A stretch of 64,000 nucleotides of DNA from Pseudescherichia sp031987975. GTDB taxonomy: Bacteria > Pseudomonadota > Gammaproteobacteria > Enterobacterales > Enterobacteriaceae. Of the stretch, positions 18,082 through 26,159 are shown piece by piece. Below the pieces are notes generated by a model that made no database searches, was not told the DNA's origin, and saw only the letters and a program-made list of their open reading frames with translations. The stretch covers positions 353,501 through 417,500 of the forward strand of contig NZ_DALZYX010000004.1 in the NCBI RefSeq assembly GCF_031987975.1, in the 5' to 3' direction. How positions within the stretch are numbered: position 1 is the stretch's first letter; every line of letters begins with the position of its first letter. The position numbers and the translations under genes were made by a program.

Positions 18082-18807
18082 ATGGCGACACATTTTGCAA
18101 GAGGGATCCTTACCGATGGACAGCTGGTCTCTGCCCGCCTGCCATCGTCCTGTCACGATCGCGCCAGGGCGCTGCCAGAGCACCACCGCAACCGCTATCT
18201 AGCCTCCCGCGCCCTGCTCGCTGAACTGGTATTTATGCTTTACGGCATAAGCGAGCTGCCTGAAATCATCATCCAGCCCAATGGTCGCCCGGTCTTTGCC
18301 GATCGCAGCCTGCCCCACTTTTCACTGGCCTACGCCGGGAACATGGTGGGCGTCGCAATCGCCACCAGCGGACTGTGCGGCCTGGATATGGAGCTGCAAC
18401 GGGCAACGCGTAGCTTTCACACCCCCCATGCCCCGGAGCGCCATGACTTCACCAGCACCGAAAGGCTGTGGATCAACAATCAGAGCGATCCTAACGAGGC
18501 CCAGGCGCAAATAGTTACTCTACGGCAGAGCGTGCTGAAGATGGCCAGCCAGCCCCAGGATACCTCGGGTTTCCTCCAGCTGTTGCCAGGCTCCGGCAAG
18601 CTGCGAGCGGCGCAGTCTGAACCTATTGAAGCACTCTGCGATGCAGAGGACGTGCTAATCTGGTCGGTGGCGGTTTCACCCGCTATTGAAAGCCTGAAGA
18701 TTTGGGAGTTTGATACCAGGCGGGGATGGCGCTGCCTGACAGATATCCAAACCCGAGCGAACAATCCCGCCACCCGCCTGATGCGTTTTACCAGCCTGCC
18801 TGCGTAA
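18082..18807 (+). CDS. yieE: 4'-phosphopantetheinyl transferase-like protein YieE
   Basis: A 241-residue cytosolic protein of the Sfp/AcpT type that would move phosphopantetheine from CoA to a carrier protein. The first metal-binding motif is present as CGLDMELQ (Asp and Glu two apart). The second motif, usually W..KES..K, reads TLRQSVLK here: the Lys-Glu pair is replaced by Arg-Gln, so activity cannot be assumed. No carrier-protein gene lies nearby. The start ATG at 18082 has GGAGTGAAAA just before it. Confidence 0.85.
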   Translation: MATHFARGILTDGQLVSARLPSSCHDRARALPEHHRNRYLASRALLAELVFMLYGISELPEIIIQPNGRPVFADRSLPHFSLAYAGNMVGVAIATSGLCGLDMELQRATRSFHTPHAPERHDFTSTERLWINNQSDPNEAQAQIVTLRQSVLKMASQPQDTSGFLQLLPGSGKLRAAQSEPIEALCDAEDVLIWSVAVSPAIESLKIWEFDTRRGWRCLTDIQTRANNPATRLMRFTSLPA

Positions 18808-18841
18808 TGCGCTTCACTACACTTACCGGTAAGGAGTAAAG

Positions 18842-19408
18842 ATGTCTGATTCACTGCACGTCGTTACGTTACTTGGCAGCCTGCGTAAAGGCTCATTCAA
18901 TGCGATGGTAGCCCGCACGCTGCCGAAGGTTGCGCCGGAAGGCATGACGGTGGCACCGCTGCCGACCATTGCCGACATCCCGCTATATGATGCCGATATC
19001 CAGCAGGAGGAGGGTTTTCCGCAGAGCGTTGAGGCCATTGCCGAGCAGATCCGCAACGCCGATGGCGTGGTGATCGTGACGCCAGAATATAACTACTCGG
19101 TACCGGGCGGCCTGAAAAACGCTATCGACTGGCTGTCACGTCTGCCTGCGCAGCCGCTGGCAGGTAAGCCGGTGCTGATCCAGACTAGCTCTATGGGCGC
19201 CATCGGCGGCGCACGCTGCCAGTATCATCTGCGACAGATTCTGGTATTTCTCGACGCGATGGTAATGAACAAGCCGGAGTTTATGGGCGGGGTGATCCAG
19301 AACAAGGTGGATCCGCAGACGGGCGAGGTTATCGATCAGAGCACGCTGGACCATCTGACCGGCCAGCTGACGGCGTTTGGTGATTACATCAAGAAAGTCA
19401 GAGCGTAA
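18842..19408 (+). CDS. chrR: NAD(P)H-dependent FMN quinone/chromate reductase ChrR (YieF)
   Basis: A 188-residue flavoprotein of the NADPH-dependent FMN reductase family; E. coli YieF makes two-electron reductions of quinones and can reduce chromate. The FMN phosphate loop LGSLRKGSFN is at residues 10-20, and PEYNYSVPGGLKNAIDW forms the second FMN contact and subunit interface. AAGGAGTAAAG precedes the start. It follows yieE by 34 bp and may share its message. Confidence 0.94.
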   Translation: MSDSLHVVTLLGSLRKGSFNAMVARTLPKVAPEGMTVAPLPTIADIPLYDADIQQEEGFPQSVEAIAEQIRNADGVVIVTPEYNYSVPGGLKNAIDWLSRLPAQPLAGKPVLIQTSSMGAIGGARCQYHLRQILVFLDAMVMNKPEFMGGVIQNKVDPQTGEVIDQSTLDHLTGQLTAFGDYIKKVRA

Positions 19409-19446
19409 AAAAACCCGGCAGCGCGAAGCCTGCCGGGCCAGTTTTT
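19407..19446. terminator. Bidirectional terminator between chrR and adeP
   Basis: CCCGGCA (19414-19420) and TGCCGGG (19431-19437) form a stem. On the plus strand it is followed by CCAGTTTTTAG, and on the minus strand by seven T residues, so it can end both convergent genes. Its loop and arms also resemble a REP unit. Confidence 0.85.
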
Positions 19447-19451
19447 AGCGG

Positions 19452-20789
19452 TTAATGCGCGTCGATAAATACAATCTTCAGCACAAACAGCAGCGCAACG
19501 ATAATCACGCACGGGCTGAGATCGCGGAAGCGTCCGGTACCGATCTTCATGATGCAGTAGGAGATAAAGCCCAGCGCAATGCCTTCAGTAATTGAGAAGC
19601 TGAACGGCATCATCACGGCGGTGATAAACGCCGGTACGGCTTCGGTCAGGTCGTCCCACTTCACGCGGGAGAGGCTGGAGGTCATCAACACGCCGACGTA
19701 GATCAGCGCACCCGCAGCAGCATACGGCGGTACCATACCGGCCAGCGGCGACAGGAAAATCACCAGCAGGAACAGTACGCCTACCACTACGGCGGTGAGG
19801 CCAGTGCGCCCGCCAACGGAGACGCCGGAAGAGGACTCAATATAGGCGGTGACCGACGAGGTACCGATAAAGGAGCCGGCTACGGAGGAGACGCTGTCAA
19901 CAAACAGAGCCTGCTTCATGCGCGGGAACTTACCCTTTTCATCTGCCAGACCGGCTTTATCGGTAACGCCAATCAGCGTCCCGGAGGAGTCGAACAGGTT
20001 GACCAGCATAAACGAGAAGATCACGCCTGCCAGGCCAAGGTTAAACGAGCCAGCCAGGTCAACGTGACCGACAACGCTGGTGACGCTTGGCGGCGCAGAG
20101 ACAATCCCGCTGTAGTGCACATCGCCCAGCCACCAGCCCAGCAGGGTAGTTACCACGATAGAGACCAGCACCGCCGCATGGACGTTACGCGAGGCCAGAA
20201 TGGCGATGATAAAGAAGCCCAGCACACCCAGCAGCACGCTGTGGGAGGTCAGATTGCCGATGGTCACCAGCGTCTCCGGGTTCGCCACAATCACGCCCGC
20301 ATTTTTCAGACCCATCATGCCGATGAACAGACCGATACCGCTGGTAATACCGACGCGCAGGCTCACCGGAATGTTAGCGATCATCCAGTAGCGGACGCGG
20401 AAGATAGTCAGCAGCAGCAGGCCGATAGCGCCCCAGAAGATGGCTCCCATTCCCACCTGCCACGGCAGGCCCATTGCGCCGACCACTACAAAGGCGAAGA
20501 AGGCGTTCAGCCCCATCGCGGGCGCAAGCGCCACCGGCAGGTTAGCGAACAGCCCCATCAGGATGCTGCCAAAGGCGGCAATCAGACAGGTGGTAACGAA
20601 TACCGCGCTGGTATCCATGCCAGCAACACCCAGAATCTGTGGGTTAACAAAGACGATATAGACCATCGTCAGGAAGGTAGTAAAACCGGCGATCACCTCG
20701 GTGCGTGCCGTGGTGCCATGCTCGCGCAGTTTAAACACGCGGTCGAGCAACCCCTGGCCCGCGGCCTGGGTAGTGTGTTGTTGGCTCAT
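19452..20789 (-). CDS. adeP: Adenine permease AdeP
   Basis: A 445-residue inner-membrane adenine:H+ symporter of the AzgA branch of the NCS2 family. About 14 hydrophobic segments are visible, with the family motifs NPQILGVAGMDTSAVF, APAMGLNAFFAF and FDSSGTLIGV. E. coli AdeP has the same length. It is divergent from yieH across a 168-bp gap, which should hold both promoters; no operator was recognised there. Confidence 0.95.
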   Translation of the reverse strand: MSQQHTTQAAGQGLLDRVFKLREHGTTARTEVIAGFTTFLTMVYIVFVNPQILGVAGMDTSAVFVTTCLIAAFGSILMGLFANLPVALAPAMGLNAFFAFVVVGAMGLPWQVGMGAIFWGAIGLLLLTIFRVRYWMIANIPVSLRVGITSGIGLFIGMMGLKNAGVIVANPETLVTIGNLTSHSVLLGVLGFFIIAILASRNVHAAVLVSIVVTTLLGWWLGDVHYSGIVSAPPSVTSVVGHVDLAGSFNLGLAGVIFSFMLVNLFDSSGTLIGVTDKAGLADEKGKFPRMKQALFVDSVSSVAGSFIGTSSVTAYIESSSGVSVGGRTGLTAVVVGVLFLLVIFLSPLAGMVPPYAAAGALIYVGVLMTSSLSRVKWDDLTEAVPAFITAVMMPFSFSITEGIALGFISYCIMKIGTGRFRDLSPCVIIVALLFVLKIVFIDAH

Positions 20790-20957
20790 TATCTATTTCC
20801 GAACAGGGAAGGAAAATTCGTCGCTATCCTATACCAAAATGCGACAATGTTGACGGTTATCACATACTTTTTTTCATTGATTTTGCTTATACGGCATCGA
20901 TTGCGCGGAGAAATCTGCGTTAAGTAAACGTTAAACTTGCAATAAACAGGAAACGGC

Positions 20958-21623
20958 ATGTCCCAAATAGAAGCGATTTTTTTCGACTGTGATGGCACGC
21001 TGGTCGACAGCGAGGTGATCTGTTCCCGCGCGTACGTGCATATGTTCGCGCAGTTTGGCATTACGCTCGATCTGGCGGAAATTTTTAAGCGCTTTAAAGG
21101 CGTTAAGCTCTACGAAATTATCGACATTATTAACGCCGAGCATGGCGTTAACCTGTCCAAAGCGGAGCTGGAGCCGATCTACCGCGCCGAGGTCGCGCGC
21201 CTGTTCGATGCCGAGCTGGAGATTATCGCCGGCGCGGATGCGCTGCTCGAGTCTGTCAGCGTGCCGATGTGCGTGGTTTCGAACGGCCCGGTCAGCAAAA
21301 TGCACCACTCTCTTGGCAAGCTCGGGATGCTGCACCATTTCCCGGATCTGCTCTTCAGCGGCTACGATATTCAGCGCTGGAAGCCGGACCCAGCCCTGAT
21401 GTTCCATGCCGCCAGCGCGCTGGACGTTGATCCGACGAAGTGCATTCTGGTGGATGACTCTGCGGCAGGCGCGCAGTCAGGGATTGATGCAGGAATGGAG
21501 GTGTTCTACTTCTGTGCCGATCCGCACAACCAGCCGATCGACCATCCGAAGGTGACCACCTTTACCGAGTTATCGCAGTTGCCAGAACTATGGAAAGCCC
21601 GCGGCTGGGAAATTACCCGCTAG
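20958..21623 (+). CDS. yieH: 6-phosphogluconate phosphatase YieH (HAD)
   Basis: A 221-residue HAD phosphatase with a C1 cap. Nucleophile Asp10 and acid Asp12 are in FFDCDGTLVDSE, motif II is VVSNGP, the motif III lysine is in WKPDP, and metal ligands are in LVDDSAAG. E. coli YieH hydrolyses 6-phosphogluconate and other phosphates in vitro. An AGGAAACGGC site precedes the start. It stands alone and ends at a GC-rich hairpin. Confidence 0.93.
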   Translation: MSQIEAIFFDCDGTLVDSEVICSRAYVHMFAQFGITLDLAEIFKRFKGVKLYEIIDIINAEHGVNLSKAELEPIYRAEVARLFDAELEIIAGADALLESVSVPMCVVSNGPVSKMHHSLGKLGMLHHFPDLLFSGYDIQRWKPDPALMFHAASALDVDPTKCILVDDSAAGAQSGIDAGMEVFYFCADPHNQPIDHPKVTTFTELSQLPELWKARGWEITR

Positions 21624-21629
21624 CAAACG

Positions 21630-21649
21630 CCCTCCCCAAACGGGGAGGG
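21630..21649. terminator. GC-rich hairpin downstream of yieH
   Basis: CCCTCCCC and GGGGAGGG form a perfect 8-bp stem with an AAAC loop, 6 bp after the yieH stop and 7 bp before the end of the yieL remnant. There is no T-run, so termination is likely but not certain. Confidence 0.55.
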
Positions 21650-21656
21650 ATAATCC

Positions 21657-22265
21657 TCACTTAAACACTTTTTGCACAAACTCGGCACAGGCCGGACGCC
21701 AGACATCCATTTCGTGGCCCAGTCCGGCATACATTTTGTAGTCAAAATGGATGCCCTGTTTTTCCAACTCTGCTTTTAGTCCGGCGATATCTTTTCCGGT
21801 CACCGAATCACGCTCGCCGACAACAAGCGTAAAATTATGCAGCTGCCTGTTGATAGCATCCGGCTGTCTAAACCTTGCTGCAACACCCTCATCAGGCACC
21901 GTGGTCGTGGTAACGCCGCGGACGACTACCAGCATCGGTTTGATTTTCCCCTCGGCCAGCAGGTTATCCATGATTTGCGGAATACGCCCTTGGGTAATGG
22001 CGGAAAGCCCGGTATCACCGAAGCCGTGATAGAAATAGAGCACCGCAGCGGATCGCTATCGTGGCTGTAGCCAGGCGGCGTCCAGACATAGACTTTGCGC
22101 TCCGACTTCAGGGTATCGGAGTAATAACTCAACGCGTGCAGCTCGCCGTGCGGCACCGCCCGGTCATCAATAATGCTACCCGGCACCAGGATAAGCGAGG
22201 CCATGCTGTCCGCCGCGTGCAGCGGCATAGCGGAGGTGGCGATAAAAGTATTGCGTAAAAACAGC
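21657..22265 (-). pseudogene. yieL: yieL remnant, secreted esterase/xylanase-like, frameshifted and internally deleted
   Basis: Two frames together spell one esterase-like protein. The first (from about 22228) has a signal-peptide-like stretch ending MPLHAAD, then LKSERKVYVWTPPGYSHDSDPL; it breaks at about 22044, where loss of one C shifts the frame. The second (22043-21657) continues LYFYHGFGDTGLSAITQGRI and ends GLGHEMDVWRPACAEFVQKVFK. Between MLVVV and GVTTTTVPDEG the part that normally carries the G-x-S-x-G nucleophile is missing. No clear start codon precedes the signal peptide. It is therefore non-functional; the family is predicted esterase/xylanase YieL. Confidence 0.8.
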
Positions 22266-22339
22266 CGCTTCGAAAAAAAGTTCAGCTAAAAACCACGGCC
22301 CCCGGCTTTTATTCCCTGCCACCGTCCCCCTGCCGCTTC

Positions 22340-22401
22340 GTAGTGTCAGCTTTTCCACCGCCTCACGCTTCTCTGTGCCAGGTTCTCTTTATGTAGTGAC
22401 A
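22340..22401. promoter_or_regulatory. Possible enhancer sites for GfrR
   Basis: GTAGTGTCA (22340-22348) and GTAGTGACA (22393-22401) differ by one base, have the same orientation, and lie about 45-110 bp upstream of the sigma54 promoter, where a bacterial enhancer-binding protein would act. This is an inference from repetition and position only. Confidence 0.3.
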
Positions 22402-22443
22402 ATATTCAAAAGCAAGACATTGATATTAATGCTTTTTCATTTA

Positions 22444-22459
22444 TGGCATAGCTTTTGCT
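22444..22459 (+). promoter_or_regulatory. Sigma54 promoter of the gfr operon
   Basis: TGGCATAGCTTTTGCT carries the -24 GG and -12 GC doublets with exactly the sigma54 spacing (consensus TGGCACG-N4-TTGCA). It lies 47 bp upstream of the gfrA start, and the adjacent gfrR encodes a sigma54 activator with a GAFTGA loop, so promoter and activator support each other. Confidence 0.88.
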
Positions 22460-22505
22460 GTTTATTGATTAGCCCGTCGAGCTAACTCAAAAAGAGGATT
22501 AACAG

Positions 22506-22934
22506 GTGAAACATGTCTACGTAGCCAGCCACGGTAATTTTGCCATCGGCGTTGTGGAGAGTCTGGCGCTGTTGATTGGCGAAGAGCATGGCGTAAAGCC
22601 TGTTTGCGCTTATCAGGGTGAGATAACGACCACTGAGCAACTGGAGCGGGTGTTCGAAGAGCTGGTAGCTCAGGCAGAGGGTGAGGAGGTTGTCATTTTC
22701 ACCGATCTGTTGGGCGGCAGCGTGAACAACAGCGCCGCCAGAGCGGTGCTTCGCCACGACAACGTCTATGTCGTGGCAGGCGTTAACCTCACCCTGCTGC
22801 TGGAATTTTTGCTCTGCGAAGCACAGAGCGTTAAGGAGGCGATTAACTACGCCACCGCCACCGCCCGAGAATCCATTGTTTTTATCAATGCCGTATTGCA
22901 ACCCCCCACTGAAATTGCCGGAGACCGCCCATGA
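22506..22934 (+). CDS. gfrA: Mannose-family PTS component IIA (fructoselysine/glucoselysine type)
   Basis: The soluble IIA domain that takes phosphate from HPr and passes it to IIB. It has 142 residues; the phosphorylated histidine is His9 in VASHGNFA, and FTDLLGGSVNNSA is the second family motif. The GTG at 22506 was chosen because GAGGA lies 7 bp upstream and no ATG is in frame nearby. It is the first gene after the sigma54 promoter and overlaps gfrB by 4 bases (ATGA). The gfr name follows the Salmonella operon of the same composition. Confidence 0.8.
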   Translation: MKHVYVASHGNFAIGVVESLALLIGEEHGVKPVCAYQGEITTTEQLERVFEELVAQAEGEEVVIFTDLLGGSVNNSAARAVLRHDNVYVVAGVNLTLLLEFLLCEAQSVKEAINYATATARESIVFINAVLQPPTEIAGDRP

Positions 22935-23401
22935 TCAAACTCGTTCGTATTGATTATCGCCTGCTGCATGGTCAGGTTGTGTTCGCCTGGACGCGCGCGC
23001 TGGATATTGACTACATCATCGTCGCGGATAAAAAGGCCGCTAGCGACCCTTTTATTACCATGTCTCTTAACCTCGCCAAACCCGCAGGCGTGACGCTGGA
23101 TATCGCCACCGTCGACCAGGCGGCGGCGAAGCTCAACAGCGGCAAGCTGGACCACAAAAAAGTGATGATCGTCCTGGGAAATACCCGTGAAACGCTGGAA
23201 CTGGTGGAAAAGGTGCCGGGTATCGACGCGGTGAATTTCGGCGGGATCGCGCAAAAAGAGGGCGCACAGCAGTTCGGCAAAGCCATTTACCTGACGTTGG
23301 ATGAGATAGCCGACAGCCGGCAAATGAAAGAAAGAGGCATCCGCATGGAGATGCGCCAGGTTCCGGCGCACTCTGCGGAGCTGCTCAACGAGAAAGTGTG
23401 A
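22931..23401 (+). CDS. gfrB: Mannose-family PTS component IIB
   Basis: A 156-residue IIB protein that accepts phosphate from GfrA and phosphorylates the sugar during uptake. The phosphorylated residue should be His13 in RIDYRLLHGQVVFAW, the standard Man-type IIB motif. VNFGGIAQKEG is another conserved stretch. It is soluble and would bind the IIC/IID membrane pair. Confidence 0.8.
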   Translation: MIKLVRIDYRLLHGQVVFAWTRALDIDYIIVADKKAASDPFITMSLNLAKPAGVTLDIATVDQAAAKLNSGKLDHKKVMIVLGNTRETLELVEKVPGIDAVNFGGIAQKEGAQQFGKAIYLTLDEIADSRQMKERGIRMEMRQVPAHSAELLNEKV

Positions 23402-23411
23402 GGAGAAAATC

Positions 23412-24155
23412 ATGTTGCTGACCGCAACCCTGCTGGGGCTTATCGCCGCGCTGGGCATTCTCGAAGGGCGTCTGATGGGGGTGACGATGATCGATCGCCC
23501 GCTGGTGATGTGCACCCTGACGGGCCTGGTCTGCGGCAACCTGACGGAAGGCATTCTTATCGGTGCCACACTTGAGCTGATTTTTCTTGGCAACGTGGCG
23601 ATCGGCGCGGCCCACCCGCCTGATATCGTTACTGGAGCGATTCTGGCGACCGCCTTTTCTATTATGTCGGGCCGTGGGCCTGAAGCCGCGCTAGCTATCG
23701 CCATTCCGGTTTCCATGCTGGCGCAGACATTGGGGATTCTGGTGCGCGTCGCCAACGCCCGCTTCGGCCATCTTGCTGACCGTTACGCAGAGCAAGGCAA
23801 TACCCGAATGGTGGCGTTTATGCATCTTGGGGGGCCGACGATGCTCTATTTCCTGAGCGGCTTTCTACCGGTTTTCTTCGCCATCCTGCTGGGCTCGTCT
23901 GCCGTAACCTGGTTCCTGGACGCGATCCCGCCGGTCATTACCAACGGACTGGTCATCGCCAGCAAGATTTTGCCCGCGCTTGGCTTCGCCTTGCTTATTA
24001 ACATGATGCTCAGCACCAAACTGATGCCCTACCTCGGTCTCGGCTTTCTTATCGCCGCCTATACCGGGCTGGATATCATCGCGATTGCACTGTTCTCGGT
24101 GGTGCTGGCCTTCATCATCAGCCAGTTTCTCAGCAACCAACAGCCGGAGGCATAA
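23412..24155 (+). CDS. gfrC: Mannose-family PTS component IIC
   Basis: A 247-residue inner-membrane protein with several hydrophobic helices, one half of the sugar channel. The motif DRPLVMCTLTGLVCGN near residue 30 and LELIFLGNVAIGAA are typical of the ManY family. It has an AGGAGAAAATC ribosome site and is followed by gfrD after 2 bases. Confidence 0.8.
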   Translation: MLLTATLLGLIAALGILEGRLMGVTMIDRPLVMCTLTGLVCGNLTEGILIGATLELIFLGNVAIGAAHPPDIVTGAILATAFSIMSGRGPEAALAIAIPVSMLAQTLGILVRVANARFGHLADRYAEQGNTRMVAFMHLGGPTMLYFLSGFLPVFFAILLGSSAVTWFLDAIPPVITNGLVIASKILPALGFALLINMMLSTKLMPYLGLGFLIAAYTGLDIIAIALFSVVLAFIISQFLSNQQPEA

Positions 24156-24157
24156 CC

Positions 24158-25018
24158 ATGAGCCAGTTAACGGAACATCTTGACGAAAAGACGACGGCCG
24201 AGCCGCTGACGGATACCGAAGGGAAAGTCACGGCGCGGGAGCTGCGCAGCGTCTTCTGGCGTTCATTTACCTTGCAGGGATCCTGGAATTACGAGCGCCA
24301 GCAGCATATGGGCTGTGCTTTTATCATGAGTCCGGCGCTGCGTCGCATCTATAACACGCGTGAAGCGCTGAGCCGGGCGCTTCAGCGCCATCTGGTACTG
24401 TTCAATACCACGCCGCACCTGTCCACGTTTATCTTCGGGCTGGCGATTGCGATGGAAGAAGAGAACCGCCGCAATCCGGAGTTTAACGAAGAGTCGATCA
24501 ACGCGGTTAAAACCAGCCTGATGGGGCCGCTTGCGGGTATCGGCGACTCCATCTTCTGGGGCTCGCTTAAGGTTATCGCCGCTGGAATGGGCATTTACTT
24601 TGCCCAACAGGGCAGCGTGCTCGGCCCCATCGTGGCGCTGCTGGTCTATAACCTGCCGCACCTGTTCTGCCGCTGGTACGGGCTGAAGCTTGGCTACCGT
24701 GCCGGTACCACCTGGCTTATGCGCATCTACCAGAGCGGGCTTATGGACAGGGTGACCTATATCGCCTCGATCGTCGGCCTGATGGTGGTCGGGGCCATGA
24801 CCGCCAGCATGATTGATATTCATACGCCGCTGAGCTTCACCACCGGCAATACCACCATCAAGGTGCAGGATTTTCTCGACAAAATTCTGCCTTCGCTGCT
24901 GCCGCTGCTCTTTACGCTTGGCATGTACAAGCTCATTCGCAAGGGCGTCAGCATTAACTGGGTTCTGTTAGGCACCGTGGCGTTTGGCCTGCTGGCAAGC
25001 GCCCTGGGCATTCTTTAA
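24158..25018 (+). CDS. gfrD: Mannose-family PTS component IID
   Basis: A 286-residue IID protein, the second membrane subunit found only in mannose-class systems. The conserved RSFTLQGSWNYERQQHMG segment lies near residue 35, followed by LMGPLAGIGDSIFWG; membrane helices are at the C-terminal half. Its stop is directly followed by the gfrE region, indicating one transcript. Confidence 0.8.
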   Translation: MSQLTEHLDEKTTAEPLTDTEGKVTARELRSVFWRSFTLQGSWNYERQQHMGCAFIMSPALRRIYNTREALSRALQRHLVLFNTTPHLSTFIFGLAIAMEEENRRNPEFNEESINAVKTSLMGPLAGIGDSIFWGSLKVIAAGMGIYFAQQGSVLGPIVALLVYNLPHLFCRWYGLKLGYRAGTTWLMRIYQSGLMDRVTYIASIVGLMVVGAMTASMIDIHTPLSFTTGNTTIKVQDFLDKILPSLLPLLFTLGMYKLIRKGVSINWVLLGTVAFGLLASALGIL

Positions 25019-25030
25019 ATGAGGGTTTTG

Positions 25031-26095
25031 ATGATGCAGATGGAAGATTATATGAACGAAGCGCCGCAGCGCCTGCTGGCGATGCTGGAACAGCGCCGCG
25101 ACGATCTGGTACACGCCGCAAGCGCCATAGTGAACCAGGGCGTAACGCGGATAGTGCTTACCGGCTCTGGCACCTCTTACCACGGGGCGCTGACCGCGCG
25201 CCGCTTTATGCAGCAGTGGTGTCACGTGCCGGTAGACGTCAGCTATCCGTTTTTACTCGACAGCGCCACGCTGGCTCAGGGCGGTAAGGCGTTGTTGATT
25301 GGCATTTCTCAGGGCGGCGGCAGCCTCTCTACCCTTGAAGCGATGACCCGCGCCAGAGAGGCGGGGCACCTGACGGCGTCGATGGCAGGCGTGGAGAACG
25401 CAACGATTAACCGCGTTGCGGATCACGTGCTGACGGTACCCTGCGGCGAGGAAAAAGCGGGGGCGAAAACCAAAGGCTATCTCTGCACCATGCTGAACCT
25501 GATGCAGCTGGCGCTCAGCATCGCCGACCAGCGCAACGCCATTACGCCGGAACAGGATAAAGAGGTAAAAGCGCGCATGGCAGCGACGTTCCGTCACCTG
25601 CCTGCGGTGATTGAGGCCTCCGCCGCCTGGGCGCAAGGGCCGGCGCGACCGCTCGCCGAAAGCCAGGATCTGCGGCTGGTGGCGCAGCCTGAGCTTTACG
25701 GCACGGTGCAGGAAGGGGCGCTGAAGCTGCTGGAAACGCTGCGTTGCCCAGTTTCCGGCTACGAATTTGAGGAATTTATCCATGGCATCTACAACGCGTT
25801 TAACAGCGGCTCGGCGTTGATCATGTTGGATAATCGACCTGATGAACGCAGCGAGAACTTGGTGACGATTCTTTCGCAGTGGACATGCCATATTTATCGC
25901 GTTGGTAGCGACGTGGAAGAGAACGGCAAAAATATGCGCTTCCCGTTTATTAACGACAAAGACTTTAGCGTTTTTGAATACATTATTCCGCTGCAAATGC
26001 TGTGCGCGAAACTGGCACCGGAAAAAGGCATTAACCCGGCGATCCCGAAAGATCCGCAGTTTCATCAGAAAATGAAAAGCAAACAAGCTGCTTAA
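25031..26095 (+). CDS. gfrE: SIS-domain sugar-phosphate deglycase (glucoselysine-6-phosphate type)
   Basis: A cytosolic protein of about 354 residues with two SIS (sugar isomerase) domains related to the isomerase half of GlmS: GSGTSYHGALTARR and ISQGGGSLSTLEAM in the first, EFEEFIHGIYNAF in the second. In Salmonella, GfrE splits glucoselysine 6-phosphate to lysine and sugar phosphate; assigning this substrate here rests on operon position. Starts at 25019, 25031 and 25034 are all in frame; 25031 or 25034 best fits the GAGGG at 25021-25025. Confidence 0.75.
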   Translation: MMQMEDYMNEAPQRLLAMLEQRRDDLVHAASAIVNQGVTRIVLTGSGTSYHGALTARRFMQQWCHVPVDVSYPFLLDSATLAQGGKALLIGISQGGGSLSTLEAMTRAREAGHLTASMAGVENATINRVADHVLTVPCGEEKAGAKTKGYLCTMLNLMQLALSIADQRNAITPEQDKEVKARMAATFRHLPAVIEASAAWAQGPARPLAESQDLRLVAQPELYGTVQEGALKLLETLRCPVSGYEFEEFIHGIYNAFNSGSALIMLDNRPDERSENLVTILSQWTCHIYRVGSDVEENGKNMRFPFINDKDFSVFEYIIPLQMLCAKLAPEKGINPAIPKDPQFHQKMKSKQAA

Positions 26096-26159
26096 TTAAA
26101 TCATTAACTTACCGCTATCCGCGTTGCGCGGAGGCTCCTCTACGCCCAAGGAGAAGAAA

